This document shows, one piece after another, positions 1-6,220 of a DNA stretch of 6,432 nucleotides. The DNA comes from Pseudomonadota bacterium (GTDB taxonomy: Bacteria > Pseudomonadota > Alphaproteobacteria > Rhizobiales > Xanthobacteraceae). Every line of letters starts with the position of its first letter. Positions within the stretch are counted from its first letter, which is position 1. Location: NCBI GenBank assembly GCA_021779635.1, contig JAJYAH010000416.1, positions 1 through 6,432 of the forward strand, read 5' to 3'. The translations under genes and the position numbers were made by a program. Below the pieces are notes generated by a model. That model was not told the origin of the DNA, searched no databases, and saw nothing but the letters and a program-made list of their open reading frames with translations.

Positions 1-999
1 GTGTTCTTCTCCGAACCGGCGCGGATCGAGAGGGGAAATAACCGGGTCACCGAGACCATCGATTATCTGCGCTCCAAGGGCGACATTTATGAGGGCCGTC
101 TGCCGCCGCCCAAGGGCGGTCCGGTCGAGGACTATGAAGATCGCGAGCAGACACTGTTTCGCGCCACCGCCTTTGGCGATGACGTCGACCGGCCGCTGAT
201 CAAGTCGGATGGTTCCTATACTTATTTTGCGTCCGATATCGCGTATCATCGGGACAAGTTCGAGCGTGGCTTCACGAACCTGATCGACGTGTTCGGCGCC
301 GATCACGGCGGCTACATCAAGCGCATGCAGGCTGCCGTGAAGGCCATCTCCGCCGGCAGGGCAACGCTCGACGTGAAGGTGGTTCAGCTGGTCCGGCTGC
401 TGCGCAACGGCGAACCCGTGAAGATGTCGAAACGCGCCGGCGAATTCATCACGCTGCGCGAGGTGGTCGACGAGGTCGGCAGGGATGCCGTCCGGTTCAT
501 GATGCTGTTCCGCAAGAATGACGCGGTGCTGGATTTCGACCTTGCCAAGGTGATCGAGCAGTCCAAGGACAACCCGGTCTTCTACGTGCAGTACGGCCAT
601 GCCCGCGGCCATTCCGTGTTCCGCAATGCGCGCGAGGTGATCCCGGACCTGCCGGAGGAGGAGGGCGCCCGGGCGGTGTTCCTCGGCGACGCAGCGGTGG
701 GGCGGCTGACCGACCCGGCGGAACTGGACCTGCTGCGGCGTCTGGCGCTCTACCCCCGGATGATGGAAGCTGCGGCGGCCGCACATGAGCCACACCGAAT
801 CGCCTTTTACCTGTATGATCTCGCCAGCGAATTTCATGCGCTGTGGACTAGGGGGCGCGATTTGCCCTATTTACGCTTCATTATAACTAATGATGCAGAG
901 ATCACGAAGGCGCGGCTGGCCATGGTCCAGGGCGTCGTCTCGGTTCTGGCATCTGGGCTCGCCGTTCTCGGCGTTCACGCTCCGGACGAGATGCGGTAG
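1..999 (+). CDS. argS: Arginyl-tRNA synthetase, 3' part (5' end lies outside the window)
   Basis: Class I aminoacyl-tRNA synthetase that charges tRNA-Arg with arginine in the cytoplasm. The 332 visible residues are the C-terminal half of a protein that is usually about 560-600 residues. The GTG at position 1 encodes an internal valine (VFFSE), not a start, and the HIGH motif of the ATP site must lie upstream. Visible landmarks are [13 protein letters not shown] (about 71-83), the [10 protein letters not shown] segment of the catalytic core (about 99-108), the KMSK loop as [10 protein letters not shown] (K141-K144), and the C-terminal DALR anticodon-binding domain, including YGHAR (about 199-203) and LRFI. 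The stop is TAG at 997-999. Residues 6-14 (PARIERGNN) look less conserved than the usual SLIE-GGNN-like stretch, but the frame is open and the rest is intact. Family assignment is near certain. Confidence 0.97.
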   Translation: MFFSEPARIERGNNRVTETIDYLRSKGDIYEGRLPPPKGGPVEDYEDREQTLFRATAFGDDVDRPLIKSDGSYTYFASDIAYHRDKFERGFTNLIDVFGADHGGYIKRMQAAVKAISAGRATLDVKVVQLVRLLRNGEPVKMSKRAGEFITLREVVDEVGRDAVRFMMLFRKNDAVLDFDLAKVIEQSKDNPVFYVQYGHARGHSVFRNAREVIPDLPEEEGARAVFLGDAAVGRLTDPAELDLLRRLALYPRMMEAAAAAHEPHRIAFYLYDLASEFHALWTRGRDLPYLRFIITNDAEITKARLAMVQGVVSVLASGLAVLGVHAPDEMR

Positions 1000-1016
1000 A
1001 CAGGGGGCTAAGGCCG

Positions 1017-1036
1017 CTCACATGGGGATCTGTGAG
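1017..1036. repeat. Inverted repeat downstream of argS
   Basis: Perfect 6-base arms CTCACA (1017-1022) and TGTGAG (1031-1036) flank an 8-base centre, 17 bases after the argS stop. As RNA this is a short stem-loop. No run of T follows, so it does not qualify as an intrinsic terminator. The arms are in the opposite order to a CRP site (TGTGA-N6-TCACA), so I do not call it an operator. The rest of the 108-base gap (1000-1107) shows no clear promoter. Confidence 0.3.
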
Positions 1037-1107
1037 GGCATCTGGCAGGGGCTGGCTCGTTTGTAGGGGCGGGTTGGCAGCTTTCCCGAAGGGGACGCAT
1101 CATCACG

Positions 1108-2559
1108 ATGGTTGATCGATATCAGGACAGACCTTTTCCCGCGGACGACGACTATCATCGCGGCGATGATTTTCATGCGTCCGCAAAGGGCGAGAGCGAC
1201 CCGCTGGCGGAGCTTGCGCGCCTGATCGGGCAGACCGATCCGTTCGCCACCATGGGCCGCGCCAATCAGCCGGTGCAGCCACGCGTGCGCGATCAGTATG
1301 AACCCCCGGCAGTGCCGGATGATGCGTTGGCGGATGACGATGGCGTTTCCGCCGGTCCGCCGCCCTGGATGCAGCGCGTGGCGCGGCACGAAGCCCCGCC
1401 GCAGGATTACCCGAGCGCCGTGCATCCGCTGCAGCGTTACGCAGCCGCGCATCCTGCGCCTGAGCCGGACTACCATCAGGCGCCGCCCTTCGCCGATGAA
1501 GCCGATCAAGAATCCGATCCGTCGCGTTATGATGATGCGCTGTACGGCCAGCTGGATTCAGATGCGCAGGAAATCCGGCACGCTCAGGCCTATTCGGATG
1601 ATCCCTACGCCTACCAGGACGACTATGCCGAGGCCGCCGAAGAGCCGGTCCAGAAGCGCCGCGGCGGCATGGTCACGGTCGTGGTCGTTCTTGCACTGGC
1701 GGTATTGGGAACGGGGGCAGCGTTTGCCTATCGGACCTATGTCGGATCGCCCCGCAGCGGCGAGCCGCCGATCATCAGGGCGGATACCGGCCCGACCAAG
1801 ATTGTGCCCGCGCCCGGCGATGCCAGCACCAAAGTGCCCGACCGCTTGGCGGCGGGCGATGGCACCGAGAAGATCGTCCCGCGCGAGGAGGCGCCGGTCG
1901 ATGTCAACGCCCAGCCCGCGCCGCGCATGGTGTTTCCGCCGCTAAACCAGAATGCCAATCCGCCGTCCGTGGCAAGTGTGACTCCGAGCGGCCCGCCGCC
2001 GGTCAACGCCGGAAATGGCACGATGCCGAACAACGAGCCGCGAAGGATCCGGACCCTTTCCGTTCGAGGCGACCAGCCTGATGGCGCCGCAGTTCCGGCG
2101 ACGACGCCGCAGCCTTCGGCGGCAAAGCCGGCAGCGGCTGCGCGAGCGGCTGCCCCACGAAATCCGCCGGTGCCGGCGGCGGCTGCCAATGCGAATGCCT
2201 CGACTGCCAACGCGCCGATGTCGCTGTCGCCGCAGGCCGGCCAACCGGCGCCCGCCGCCGACGCGCGTACCCGGGTCGCCACTAACACTCCGGCGCAAAT
2301 CGGCTCCAGCGGCGGCTATCTGGTCCAGGTCTCTTCGCAGAAGAATGAGGCCGATGCGCAGGCCTCTTATCGGGTCCTGCAGGGCAAGTATCCGGCGGTG
2401 CTGGGGTCGCGCAGCCCCGTGATCAAGCGCGCCGATCTTGGCGACAAGGGAGTTTACTACCGCGCCATGGTCGGCCCGTTCGGCTCGCGCGAAGAAGCCT
2501 TGCAGCTCTGCGGCAGCCTCGAAACTGCCGGCGGAAAGTGCGTCGTCCAAAGGAATTAA
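1108..2559 (+). CDS. SPOR-domain bitopic inner-membrane protein, FtsN-like
   Basis: 483 residues. Residues 1-187 form a hydrophilic cytoplasmic region rich in Asp, Tyr and Pro that carries DPLAELARLIGQTDPF (31-46). Positive residues K183, R184 and R185 precede a single membrane helix at about 188-208 (VTVVVVLALAVLG), giving N-in/C-out topology. A long Pro/Ala-rich, low-complexity periplasmic linker (about 215-400) leads to a C-terminal SPOR domain (about 403-483: GYLVQVSSQ, YYRAMVGPFGS, AGGKCVVQ). SPOR domains bind peptidoglycan lacking stem peptides at division sites. C468 and C478 could form a disulfide. The start is well fixed: an in-frame TGA lies at 1033-1035 and no ATG, GTG or TTG occurs between it and 1108. 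A GAAGGGGA element (1088-1095) is a somewhat distant ribosome site. The cytoplasmic part is much longer than in E. coli FtsN. A role as the alphaproteobacterial FtsN is inferred from architecture, and it could be another SPOR-family division protein. Confidence 0.9.
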   Translation: MVDRYQDRPFPADDDYHRGDDFHASAKGESDPLAELARLIGQTDPFATMGRANQPVQPRVRDQYEPPAVPDDALADDDGVSAGPPPWMQRVARHEAPPQDYPSAVHPLQRYAAAHPAPEPDYHQAPPFADEADQESDPSRYDDALYGQLDSDAQEIRHAQAYSDDPYAYQDDYAEAAEEPVQKRRGGMVTVVVVLALAVLGTGAAFAYRTYVGSPRSGEPPIIRADTGPTKIVPAPGDASTKVPDRLAAGDGTEKIVPREEAPVDVNAQPAPRMVFPPLNQNANPPSVASVTPSGPPPVNAGNGTMPNNEPRRIRTLSVRGDQPDGAAVPATTPQPSAAKPAAAARAAAPRNPPVPAAAANANASTANAPMSLSPQAGQPAPAADARTRVATNTPAQIGSSGGYLVQVSSQKNEADAQASYRVLQGKYPAVLGSRSPVIKRADLGDKGVYYRAMVGPFGSREEALQLCGSLETAGGKCVVQRN

Positions 2560-2570
2560 CGGCCGTTTCC

Positions 2571-2599
2571 TTGACCCTAATGCCGTCAACGGGCTAATC
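2571..2599 (+). promoter_or_regulatory. Possible sigma-70 type promoter directly before nagZ
   Basis: TTGACC (2571-2576, preceded by C as in the alphaproteobacterial CTTGAC preference) lies 17 bases from CTAATC (2594-2599), a weak -10 match. If real, transcription would begin at about 2606, almost on the nagZ ATG at 2607, giving a leaderless or nearly leaderless message. The absence of a useful Shine-Dalgarno before nagZ fits this. The -10 is poor, so confidence is low. Confidence 0.22.
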
Positions 2600-2606
2600 G
2601 CCCAGG

Positions 2607-3635
2607 ATGAACACGCGGGCATTCATCACAGGCGTATCCGGACCGGAATTGAACGCTGCCGAGCGTGAATTCATCCGTTCGGAACGGCCGTGGGGATTTA
2701 TTCTTTTCAAGCGGAATATTGAAACGCCGACGCAAGTATCTTTGCTTATTCGTGAATTGCGGGAATCGATCAATGATCCGGAGGCGCCGGTTCTGATCGA
2801 TCAGGAGGGCGGCCGGGTGCAGCGTTTCGGCCCGCCGCACTGGCCGATCTATCCGCCGGGGGCCGTCTTTGGTGCGCTTTACGACATCGATCGGGCACTC
2901 GGCCTGTCCGCAGCCCGGTTAAGCGCGCGGCTGATCGCCGCCGACCTCATCGAGACCGGCGTTACAGTAGACTGCCTGCCGCTGGCGGACGTGCCGGTTC
3001 CCGGCGCCGACGTGGTAATCGGCAACCGCGCTTACGGAACCGAGCCGCAAAAGGTTGCGGCGATCGCGCGCGCAGTGACGGAAGGACTGGAACAGGGCGG
3101 CATTTTACCGGTTCTTAAGCACATTCCGGGGCATGGCCGGGCCACTGCGGATACCCATTTTAGGCTTCCGGTGGTCGATACGCCTCGCGAGGAGCTTGAA
3201 AGGGTCGATTTCGCCGCGTTTCGAGCGCTGGCGGATCTGCCGATGGCGATGACCGCACATGTTGTGTTTAGCGCACTGGACCCCGCCCATCCGGCGACGA
3301 CTTCTGCGACAATCATCGAACAGGTGATTCGCGGCGTGATCGGGTTCCAGGGTTTGTTGATGAGTGATGACGTGTCCATGAACGCGCTAGCGGGATCGAT
3401 TGCCGAGCGGACCCGAGCCATCATCGCCGCCGGCTGTGACATGGTTCTGCATTGCAACGGCAAGCTCGACGAAATGCGCGAAGTCGCGGCAGAGACGCCG
3501 GAATTGTCGGGCAAGGCGCTGCAGCGCGCCAGGATGGCGCTGGCGTCGCGCAAGCCTCCGCAGCCGTTCGATCGGTTGGCGGCGCGGGCCGAATTGGATG
3601 TTTTGATTGATCGGGCAGGATTGGCAGGCGCATGA
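2607..3635 (+). CDS. nagZ: Beta-N-acetylhexosaminidase NagZ (GH3 family)
   Basis: Cytoplasmic glycosidase that removes GlcNAc from GlcNAc-anhydroMur peptides during peptidoglycan recycling. In many Gram-negative bacteria its products influence AmpR-type beta-lactamase induction. The length of 342 residues matches the Gram-negative single-domain NagZ, and no signal peptide is present. Key motifs are IDQEGGRVQRF (64-74), KHIPGHG (171-177) with the family's Asp-x-His dyad as D182 and H184 in the following ATADTHF, and the nucleophile motif SDDVSM (S253-M258), where D254 is the expected nucleophile. All expected catalytic residues are present. An in-frame TAA at 2595-2597, three codons upstream, fixes ATG 2607 as the first possible start. 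Only CAGG abuts the ATG, so a Shine-Dalgarno is essentially missing. The gene lies 47 bases after the SPOR gene and its TGA overlaps the ATG of scpA. Confidence 0.96.
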   Translation: MNTRAFITGVSGPELNAAEREFIRSERPWGFILFKRNIETPTQVSLLIRELRESINDPEAPVLIDQEGGRVQRFGPPHWPIYPPGAVFGALYDIDRALGLSAARLSARLIAADLIETGVTVDCLPLADVPVPGADVVIGNRAYGTEPQKVAAIARAVTEGLEQGGILPVLKHIPGHGRATADTHFRLPVVDTPREELERVDFAAFRALADLPMAMTAHVVFSALDPAHPATTSATIIEQVIRGVIGFQGLLMSDDVSMNALAGSIAERTRAIIAAGCDMVLHCNGKLDEMREVAAETPELSGKALQRARMALASRKPPQPFDRLAARAELDVLIDRAGLAGA

Positions 3636-4462
3636 GCGCGGAAATTCTATCGTTTGAGACCGGACGTCCGGCCGAAATCGCGGACGGCGAACCGTCGCTG
3701 GTCGTCGATGTCGAGGGTTATGAGGGCCCGCTCGACCTCTTGCTGGCGCTGGCGCGGCAGCAGAAGGTCGATTTGGCCAAGATTTCCATTCTGGCGCTCG
3801 CCGATCAGTACCTCGTCTTCATCGAGGCCGCCCGCAAGATTCGCCTCGAGCTTGCCGCCGATTATCTGGTGATGGCGGCATGGCTTGCGTTCCTGAAATC
3901 ACGGTTGCTGCTCCCCGAGCCCGCCACGGCGGACGGCCCCAGCGCCGAGGAAATGGCGACAGCGCTGGCCAACCGGCTGCGCCGGCTTGAGGCCATTCGC
4001 GAAGCCTCGAACCGGTTGATGAACCGCCCGCAATTGCAGCGCGACATTTTTCCGCGTGGCAATCCGGAAGCCATCGCCGAGATCAAGCATCCCAAGTTCA
4101 CCGCAACGCTGTTCGACCTCCTGACGGCCTACGCCGCGCAGCGCCAGCAGCGGGTGCTGGCGACGGTGCATCTGGCGAAACGCACGGTGTGGTCGCTGTC
4201 CGAGGCAAGAGCCTCGCTCGAACGCCTGGTCGGAATGGCCGAGGACTGGAGCCGCCTCGACCGGTACCTGATCAACTACGTCGTCGACCCCTCGCAAAAA
4301 GCCACCGTTTTCGCGTCCAGCTTTGCTGCGGCGCTGGAAATGGTCAGGGAAGGCGAGGTGGAGTTGCACCAGAAAGAGGCGTTCGCGCCGCTGTATTTTC
4401 GAAAGCGTTCGCCGCAATCAGTACCTGACGCGATGGCCGCGCCGGATCTGCCGGCCGAGTAA
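3632..4462 (+). CDS. scpA: Segregation and condensation protein A (kleisin subunit of SMC-ScpAB)
   Basis: Kleisin that bridges the SMC ATPase heads together with an ScpB dimer, in the complex that compacts and segregates chromosomes. At 276 residues it is a usual length. The N-terminal SMC-binding helical domain has the family hallmark around VDVEGYEGPLDLLLALARQ (25-43), then DLAKISILALADQYL and ADYLVMAAWLAFLKSRLLLPEP. The variable middle contains RRLEAIREASNRL. The C-terminal winged-helix region has MVREGEVELHQKEAFAPLYF (237-256), the conserved SMC-head contact. The ATG overlaps the nagZ stop (ATGA, 3632-3635), suggesting translational coupling. CAGGA (3616-3620) is a weak ribosome site. scpB follows after 21 bases. 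Confidence 0.96.
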   Translation: MSAEILSFETGRPAEIADGEPSLVVDVEGYEGPLDLLLALARQQKVDLAKISILALADQYLVFIEAARKIRLELAADYLVMAAWLAFLKSRLLLPEPATADGPSAEEMATALANRLRRLEAIREASNRLMNRPQLQRDIFPRGNPEAIAEIKHPKFTATLFDLLTAYAAQRQQRVLATVHLAKRTVWSLSEARASLERLVGMAEDWSRLDRYLINYVVDPSQKATVFASSFAAALEMVREGEVELHQKEAFAPLYFRKRSPQSVPDAMAAPDLPAE

Positions 4463-4469
4463 GTGGAAG

Positions 4470-4475
4470 AAGGAG
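4470..4475 (+). promoter_or_regulatory. Ribosome binding site that decides the scpB start
   Basis: AAGGAG lies 8 bases before ATG 4484, a textbook spacing. The frame is also open from GTG 4463, immediately after the scpA stop, but that GTG precedes this Shine-Dalgarno and has no match upstream of itself. This favours ATG 4484. Confidence 0.75.
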
Positions 4476-4483
4476 ACCTTGCC

Positions 4484-5200
4484 ATGGCAAGCCTGGCGGA
4501 AAAGCGCATAGCGGATGTCGAGGAGCGTTCGGTAGATCCGGAAGCGCGGCCCGAGGAATTGCGGCTGCTGGAAGCGCTGTTGTTTGCCTCGACCGAGCCT
4601 CTCGATCAGGCCACGCTGGCAAAGCGCATGCCGGATGGCGTCGATATCAAGGTCGCGCTGGCGCAACTGCAGGCGGATTACGCCTCGCGCGGCGTCAATC
4701 TGGTGCGCGTCGCCAATAAATGGACCTTCCGCACCGCAAGCGATCTGTCGTGGCTGATGACGCGGGAGAGCACCGAGACCCGGCGGCTGTCGCGCGCGGC
4801 CATCGAGATGCTCGCGATCATCGCCTACCATCAGCCGGTCACCCGTGCCGAGATCGAGGAAATTCGCGGCGTGGTCACCTCCAAAGGCACGCTGGATGTG
4901 TTGCTGGAGACCGGGTGGATTCGCCCGCGCGGCCGTCGCAAGACACCGGGCCGTCCGCTGACCTTCGGAACCACGGAAGCCTTTCTGTCGCAGTTCAGCC
5001 TGGAAGCGCTCGGCGATTTGCCGGGCCTGGAGGAACTGAAAGGCACGGGCTTGCTGGATTCGCGGCTGCCCTCCGGCTTCAGCGTTCCGGCGCCGTCGGA
5101 CGATCCGGCCTTGCGCGATGACGAGGACCCGCTCGAGATCGGCGATCTGGAACTTGCGCTGGCGCCAGTCGCGGACCCGGAAACCGGGGAAGCAGGTTAG
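4484..5200 (+). CDS. scpB: Segregation and condensation protein B (ScpB, winged-helix subunit of SMC-ScpAB)
   Basis: ScpB dimers bind the central part of ScpA and regulate SMC head activity in the bacterial condensin. With the ATG start the protein has 238 residues. Two winged-helix domains are visible. The first begins around RLLEALLFASTEPL (27-40) and includes VRVANKWTFRTA. The second contains RLSRAAIEMLAIIAYHQPVT (101-120), then RAEIEEIRGV and GWIRPRGRRKTPGRPLTFGT (144-163), the family signature. FLSQFSLEALGDLPGLEEL follows, then an acidic, probably disordered tail of about 50 residues. An alternative GTG start at 4463 would add seven residues (VEEGDLA) but reads through the AAGGAG ribosome site. 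The TAG stop lies inside a stem-loop at 5192-5212. scpB is paired with scpA as in most bacteria. Confidence 0.95.
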   Translation: MASLAEKRIADVEERSVDPEARPEELRLLEALLFASTEPLDQATLAKRMPDGVDIKVALAQLQADYASRGVNLVRVANKWTFRTASDLSWLMTRESTETRRLSRAAIEMLAIIAYHQPVTRAEIEEIRGVVTSKGTLDVLLETGWIRPRGRRKTPGRPLTFGTTEAFLSQFSLEALGDLPGLEELKGTGLLDSRLPSGFSVPAPSDDPALRDDEDPLEIGDLELALAPVADPETGEAG

Positions 5201-5212
5201 TTTCGAACCTGC
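5192..5212 (+). repeat. Stem-loop over the scpB stop codon
   Basis: Perfect 7-base arms GCAGGTT (5192-5198) and AACCTGC (5206-5212) enclose a 7-base loop. The scpB TAG (5198-5200) lies within the structure. No T-run follows (the next bases are ATCGGCATCG), so it is not a standard intrinsic terminator. It could protect or process the 3' end of the nagZ-scpAB message. Confidence 0.45.
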
Positions 5213-5263
5213 ATCGGCATCGTTGGCGACCCAAGGGGACGCCGATTAACGCTAGGCAGCTAA

Positions 5264-5279
5264 CCGCGATTTGACGCGG
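5264..5279 (+). repeat. Short hairpin in the scpB-tatA gap
   Basis: CCGCG (5264-5268) and CGCGG (5275-5279) pair around a six-base loop. A T-rich stretch (CCTTGTTTTT, 5287-5296) follows only after a further seven bases. This falls short of an intrinsic terminator. A TTGACA (5295-5300) occurs here, but no acceptable -10 lies 16-18 bases downstream, so I cannot place a tat promoter. Confidence 0.2.
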
Positions 5280-5329
5280 CTTAAGTCCTTGTTTTTGACA
5301 CCTCCCGAGCCTACTTTCCGGGAAGGATC

Positions 5330-5347
5330 AGGCCGGGTCGCCGGCCT
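5330..5347 (+). repeat. Strong hairpin in the tatA leader
   Basis: AGGCCGG (5330-5336) pairs with CCGGCCT (5341-5347) around a GTCG tetraloop, a 7-base, nearly all-GC stem. It ends eight bases before the tatA Shine-Dalgarno (5356-5362). In a tatA message it could act on stability, processing or ribosome access. No T-run follows, so it is not an ordinary terminator. Confidence 0.45.
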
Positions 5348-5355
5348 TGCGTGTT

Positions 5356-5362
5356 TGGAGGG
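5356..5362 (+). promoter_or_regulatory. Ribosome binding site that decides the tatA start
   Basis: TGGAGGG ends seven bases before ATG 5370. It supports this ATG over the longer open frame that begins near 5271, whose extra 33 residues do not resemble TatA. Confidence 0.8.
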
Positions 5363-5369
5363 TTGCGGG

Positions 5370-5606
5370 ATGGGTTCGCTTAGCATTTGGCACTGGATCG
5401 TCGTGATCGCAGTCGTCCTGCTGTTGTTCGGCCGTGGCAAGATTTCAGACCTGATGGGCGATGTCGCACAGGGCATCAAGGCCTTTAAGAAGGGCATGCA
5501 GGACGATGACAAGACTGCAGAAAAACCCGAGCCCGTGAAGTCGATCGACCATGACGCAACGCCGTCTGCGGCGGCGCGGTCGGATGTCGGCAGCAAGGCT
5601 GTCTAA
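5370..5606 (+). CDS. tatA: Twin-arginine translocase subunit TatA
   Basis: Small membrane protein that multimerises with TatBC to let folded, twin-arginine-signal proteins cross the inner membrane. At 78 residues it is a normal size. It has a short periplasmic N-terminus (MGSLSIWHW), one membrane helix at about residues 6-20, the hinge FG (F20-G21) with RGK after it, an amphipathic helix (about 24-42, [19 protein letters not shown]), and an acidic then Ala-rich disordered tail. The FG hinge and the absence of the TatB-type GP motif mark it as TatA. TatE cannot be strictly excluded, but position before tatB and tatC settles it. The start is set by TGGAGGG at 5356-5362. The stop TAA (5604-5606) lies within a 16-base tandem duplication. 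A 169-base gap after scpB may allow separate expression from scpAB. Confidence 0.96.
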   Translation: MGSLSIWHWIVVIAVVLLLFGRGKISDLMGDVAQGIKAFKKGMQDDDKTAEKPEPVKSIDHDATPSAAARSDVGSKAV

Positions 5607-5628
5607 GCCAAGGGCTGTCTGAGCAAAG
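5597..5628 (+). repeat. Imperfect 16-base tandem duplication spanning the tatA stop codon
   Basis: Two adjacent units, GGCTGTCTAAGCCAAG (5597-5612) and GGCTGTCTGAGCAAAG (5613-5628), match at 14 of 16 positions. The tatA TAA is in the first unit. Its equivalent in the second unit reads TGA. The pattern looks like a local slippage or duplication event at the gene end. Confidence 0.7.
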
Positions 5629-5659
5629 GGACTTGCGGCAGCAGGGTTGCGACCAGGCC

Positions 5660-5668
5660 GGAAGGAGA
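5660..5668 (+). promoter_or_regulatory. Shine-Dalgarno-like element without a start codon
   Basis: GGAAGGAGA is a strong match to the anti-Shine-Dalgarno, yet no ATG, GTG or TTG stands 5-12 bases downstream. The tatB ATG is 63 bases away and an in-frame TAA (5702-5704) blocks any extension of tatB to this site. It may be chance, a ribosome standby site, or a relic of an earlier start. Confidence 0.25.
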
Positions 5669-5731
5669 CGCGGGCGGCCCAAATCGTGTTTGATGGTTGG
5701 GTAAAATCGCCTCGCGCGAGCGGAATTTTTC

Positions 5732-6220
5732 ATGTTCGACATCGGGTGGAGTGAATTCGTCGTCATCGCGGTTGTCGCGCTGATCGCCATCGGCCCGAAG
5801 GAATTGCCGGGCGTGCTGCGCATGGTCGGGCAGTGGATGGGCAAGGCGCGCAAGATGGCCGCCGAATTCCAGGGCCAGTTCCAGGAAGCGATGCGGGAGG
5901 CCGAAATGGCCGACCTCAAAAAGAGCTTCGACGAGGTCAGGGAGGCCGCATCCGGCTTCACCGGCGGCAACATCATGTCCTCCCTGCAAAAGGACGTCAG
6001 CGACTCGCTTCGGATCGATGATTTGGACAAGCCGGCGATATCAACGGATACGCCGGCGATATCGACCGATACGCCGGCGGTAGCGGCAACGGCCACGCCC
6101 GCGATCGACCTGCCGGCTATTCCGACAACACCCGAGGCGCCCACCCCGGCAACATTCGCCGAAGCTGACGCCCATGCGGCCGCGACGGAGCCCGTCGCCA
6201 AGGACGCCAAAGCGTCATGA
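5732..6220 (+). CDS. tatB: Twin-arginine translocase subunit TatB
   Basis: TatB binds TatC in the receptor complex for twin-arginine signal peptides. The protein has 162 residues. The N-terminus MFDIGWSEF carries the conserved E8. The membrane helix is about residues 6-20, followed by the TatB-type hinge GP (G21-P22) and KELPGVLR. A long amphipathic, charged helix follows (about 25-70). The C-terminal half is low-complexity Ala/Pro/Thr/Asp and contains two PAISTDT heptads followed by degenerate copies. The start is fixed because an in-frame TAA lies at 5702-5704 with no other start codon between. The ribosome site is weak (GCGGA before a T-run). A TAAAAT at 5702-5707 resembles a -10 but lacks a -35. 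The last bases overlap the tatC start (ATGA, 6217-6220). Confidence 0.96.
   Translation: MFDIGWSEFVVIAVVALIAIGPKELPGVLRMVGQWMGKARKMAAEFQGQFQEAMREAEMADLKKSFDEVREAASGFTGGNIMSSLQKDVSDSLRIDDLDKPAISTDTPAISTDTPAVAATATPAIDLPAIPTTPEAPTPATFAEADAHAAATEPVAKDAKAS
6032..6073 (+). repeat. 21-base in-frame tandem repeat in tatB
   Basis: Two adjacent 21-base units (6032-6052 and 6053-6073) match at 19 of 21 positions and encode PAISTDT twice. The differences are synonymous. More diverged Pro-Ala-Ile/Val units continue downstream ([19 protein letters not shown]), suggesting repeated expansion of the disordered tail. Confidence 0.8.

Noticed and set aside
1..3. GTG at position 1 as a start codon for a short argS-like gene
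   Set aside because: The residues continue an internal ArgS segment (VFFSE), so the gene is cut by the window edge rather than starting there.
1017..1036. CRP/FNR-like operator
   Set aside because: The half-sites TCACA and TGTGA are in reversed order and the spacing differs from the CRP pattern.
1018..1509. Open frame on the - strand opposite the SPOR gene start and the argS-SPOR gap
   Set aside because: Its product shows no recognisable domain, and most of it lies opposite convincing coding sequence.
2040..2280. Frameshift or assembly error in the Ala/Pro-rich part of the SPOR gene
   Set aside because: The frame stays open and leads directly into an intact SPOR domain. Low complexity is normal for this periplasmic linker.
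1942..2622. Open frame on the - strand (226 codons) opposite the SPOR gene
   Set aside because: The Arg-rich product is a typical shadow of an Ala/Pro-rich GC-rich gene, and the SPOR domain on the + strand is unmistakable.
5246..5263. CtrA-type binding site (TTAA-N7-TTAA)
   Set aside because: TTAA at 5246-5249 and CTAA at 5260-5263 are ten bases apart and the second half-site is imperfect.
5295..5323. Sigma-70 promoter for tatA starting from TTGACA
   Set aside because: The -35 is perfect but the sequence at 16-18 bases spacing is CG-rich (around CCGGGA), with no acceptable -10.
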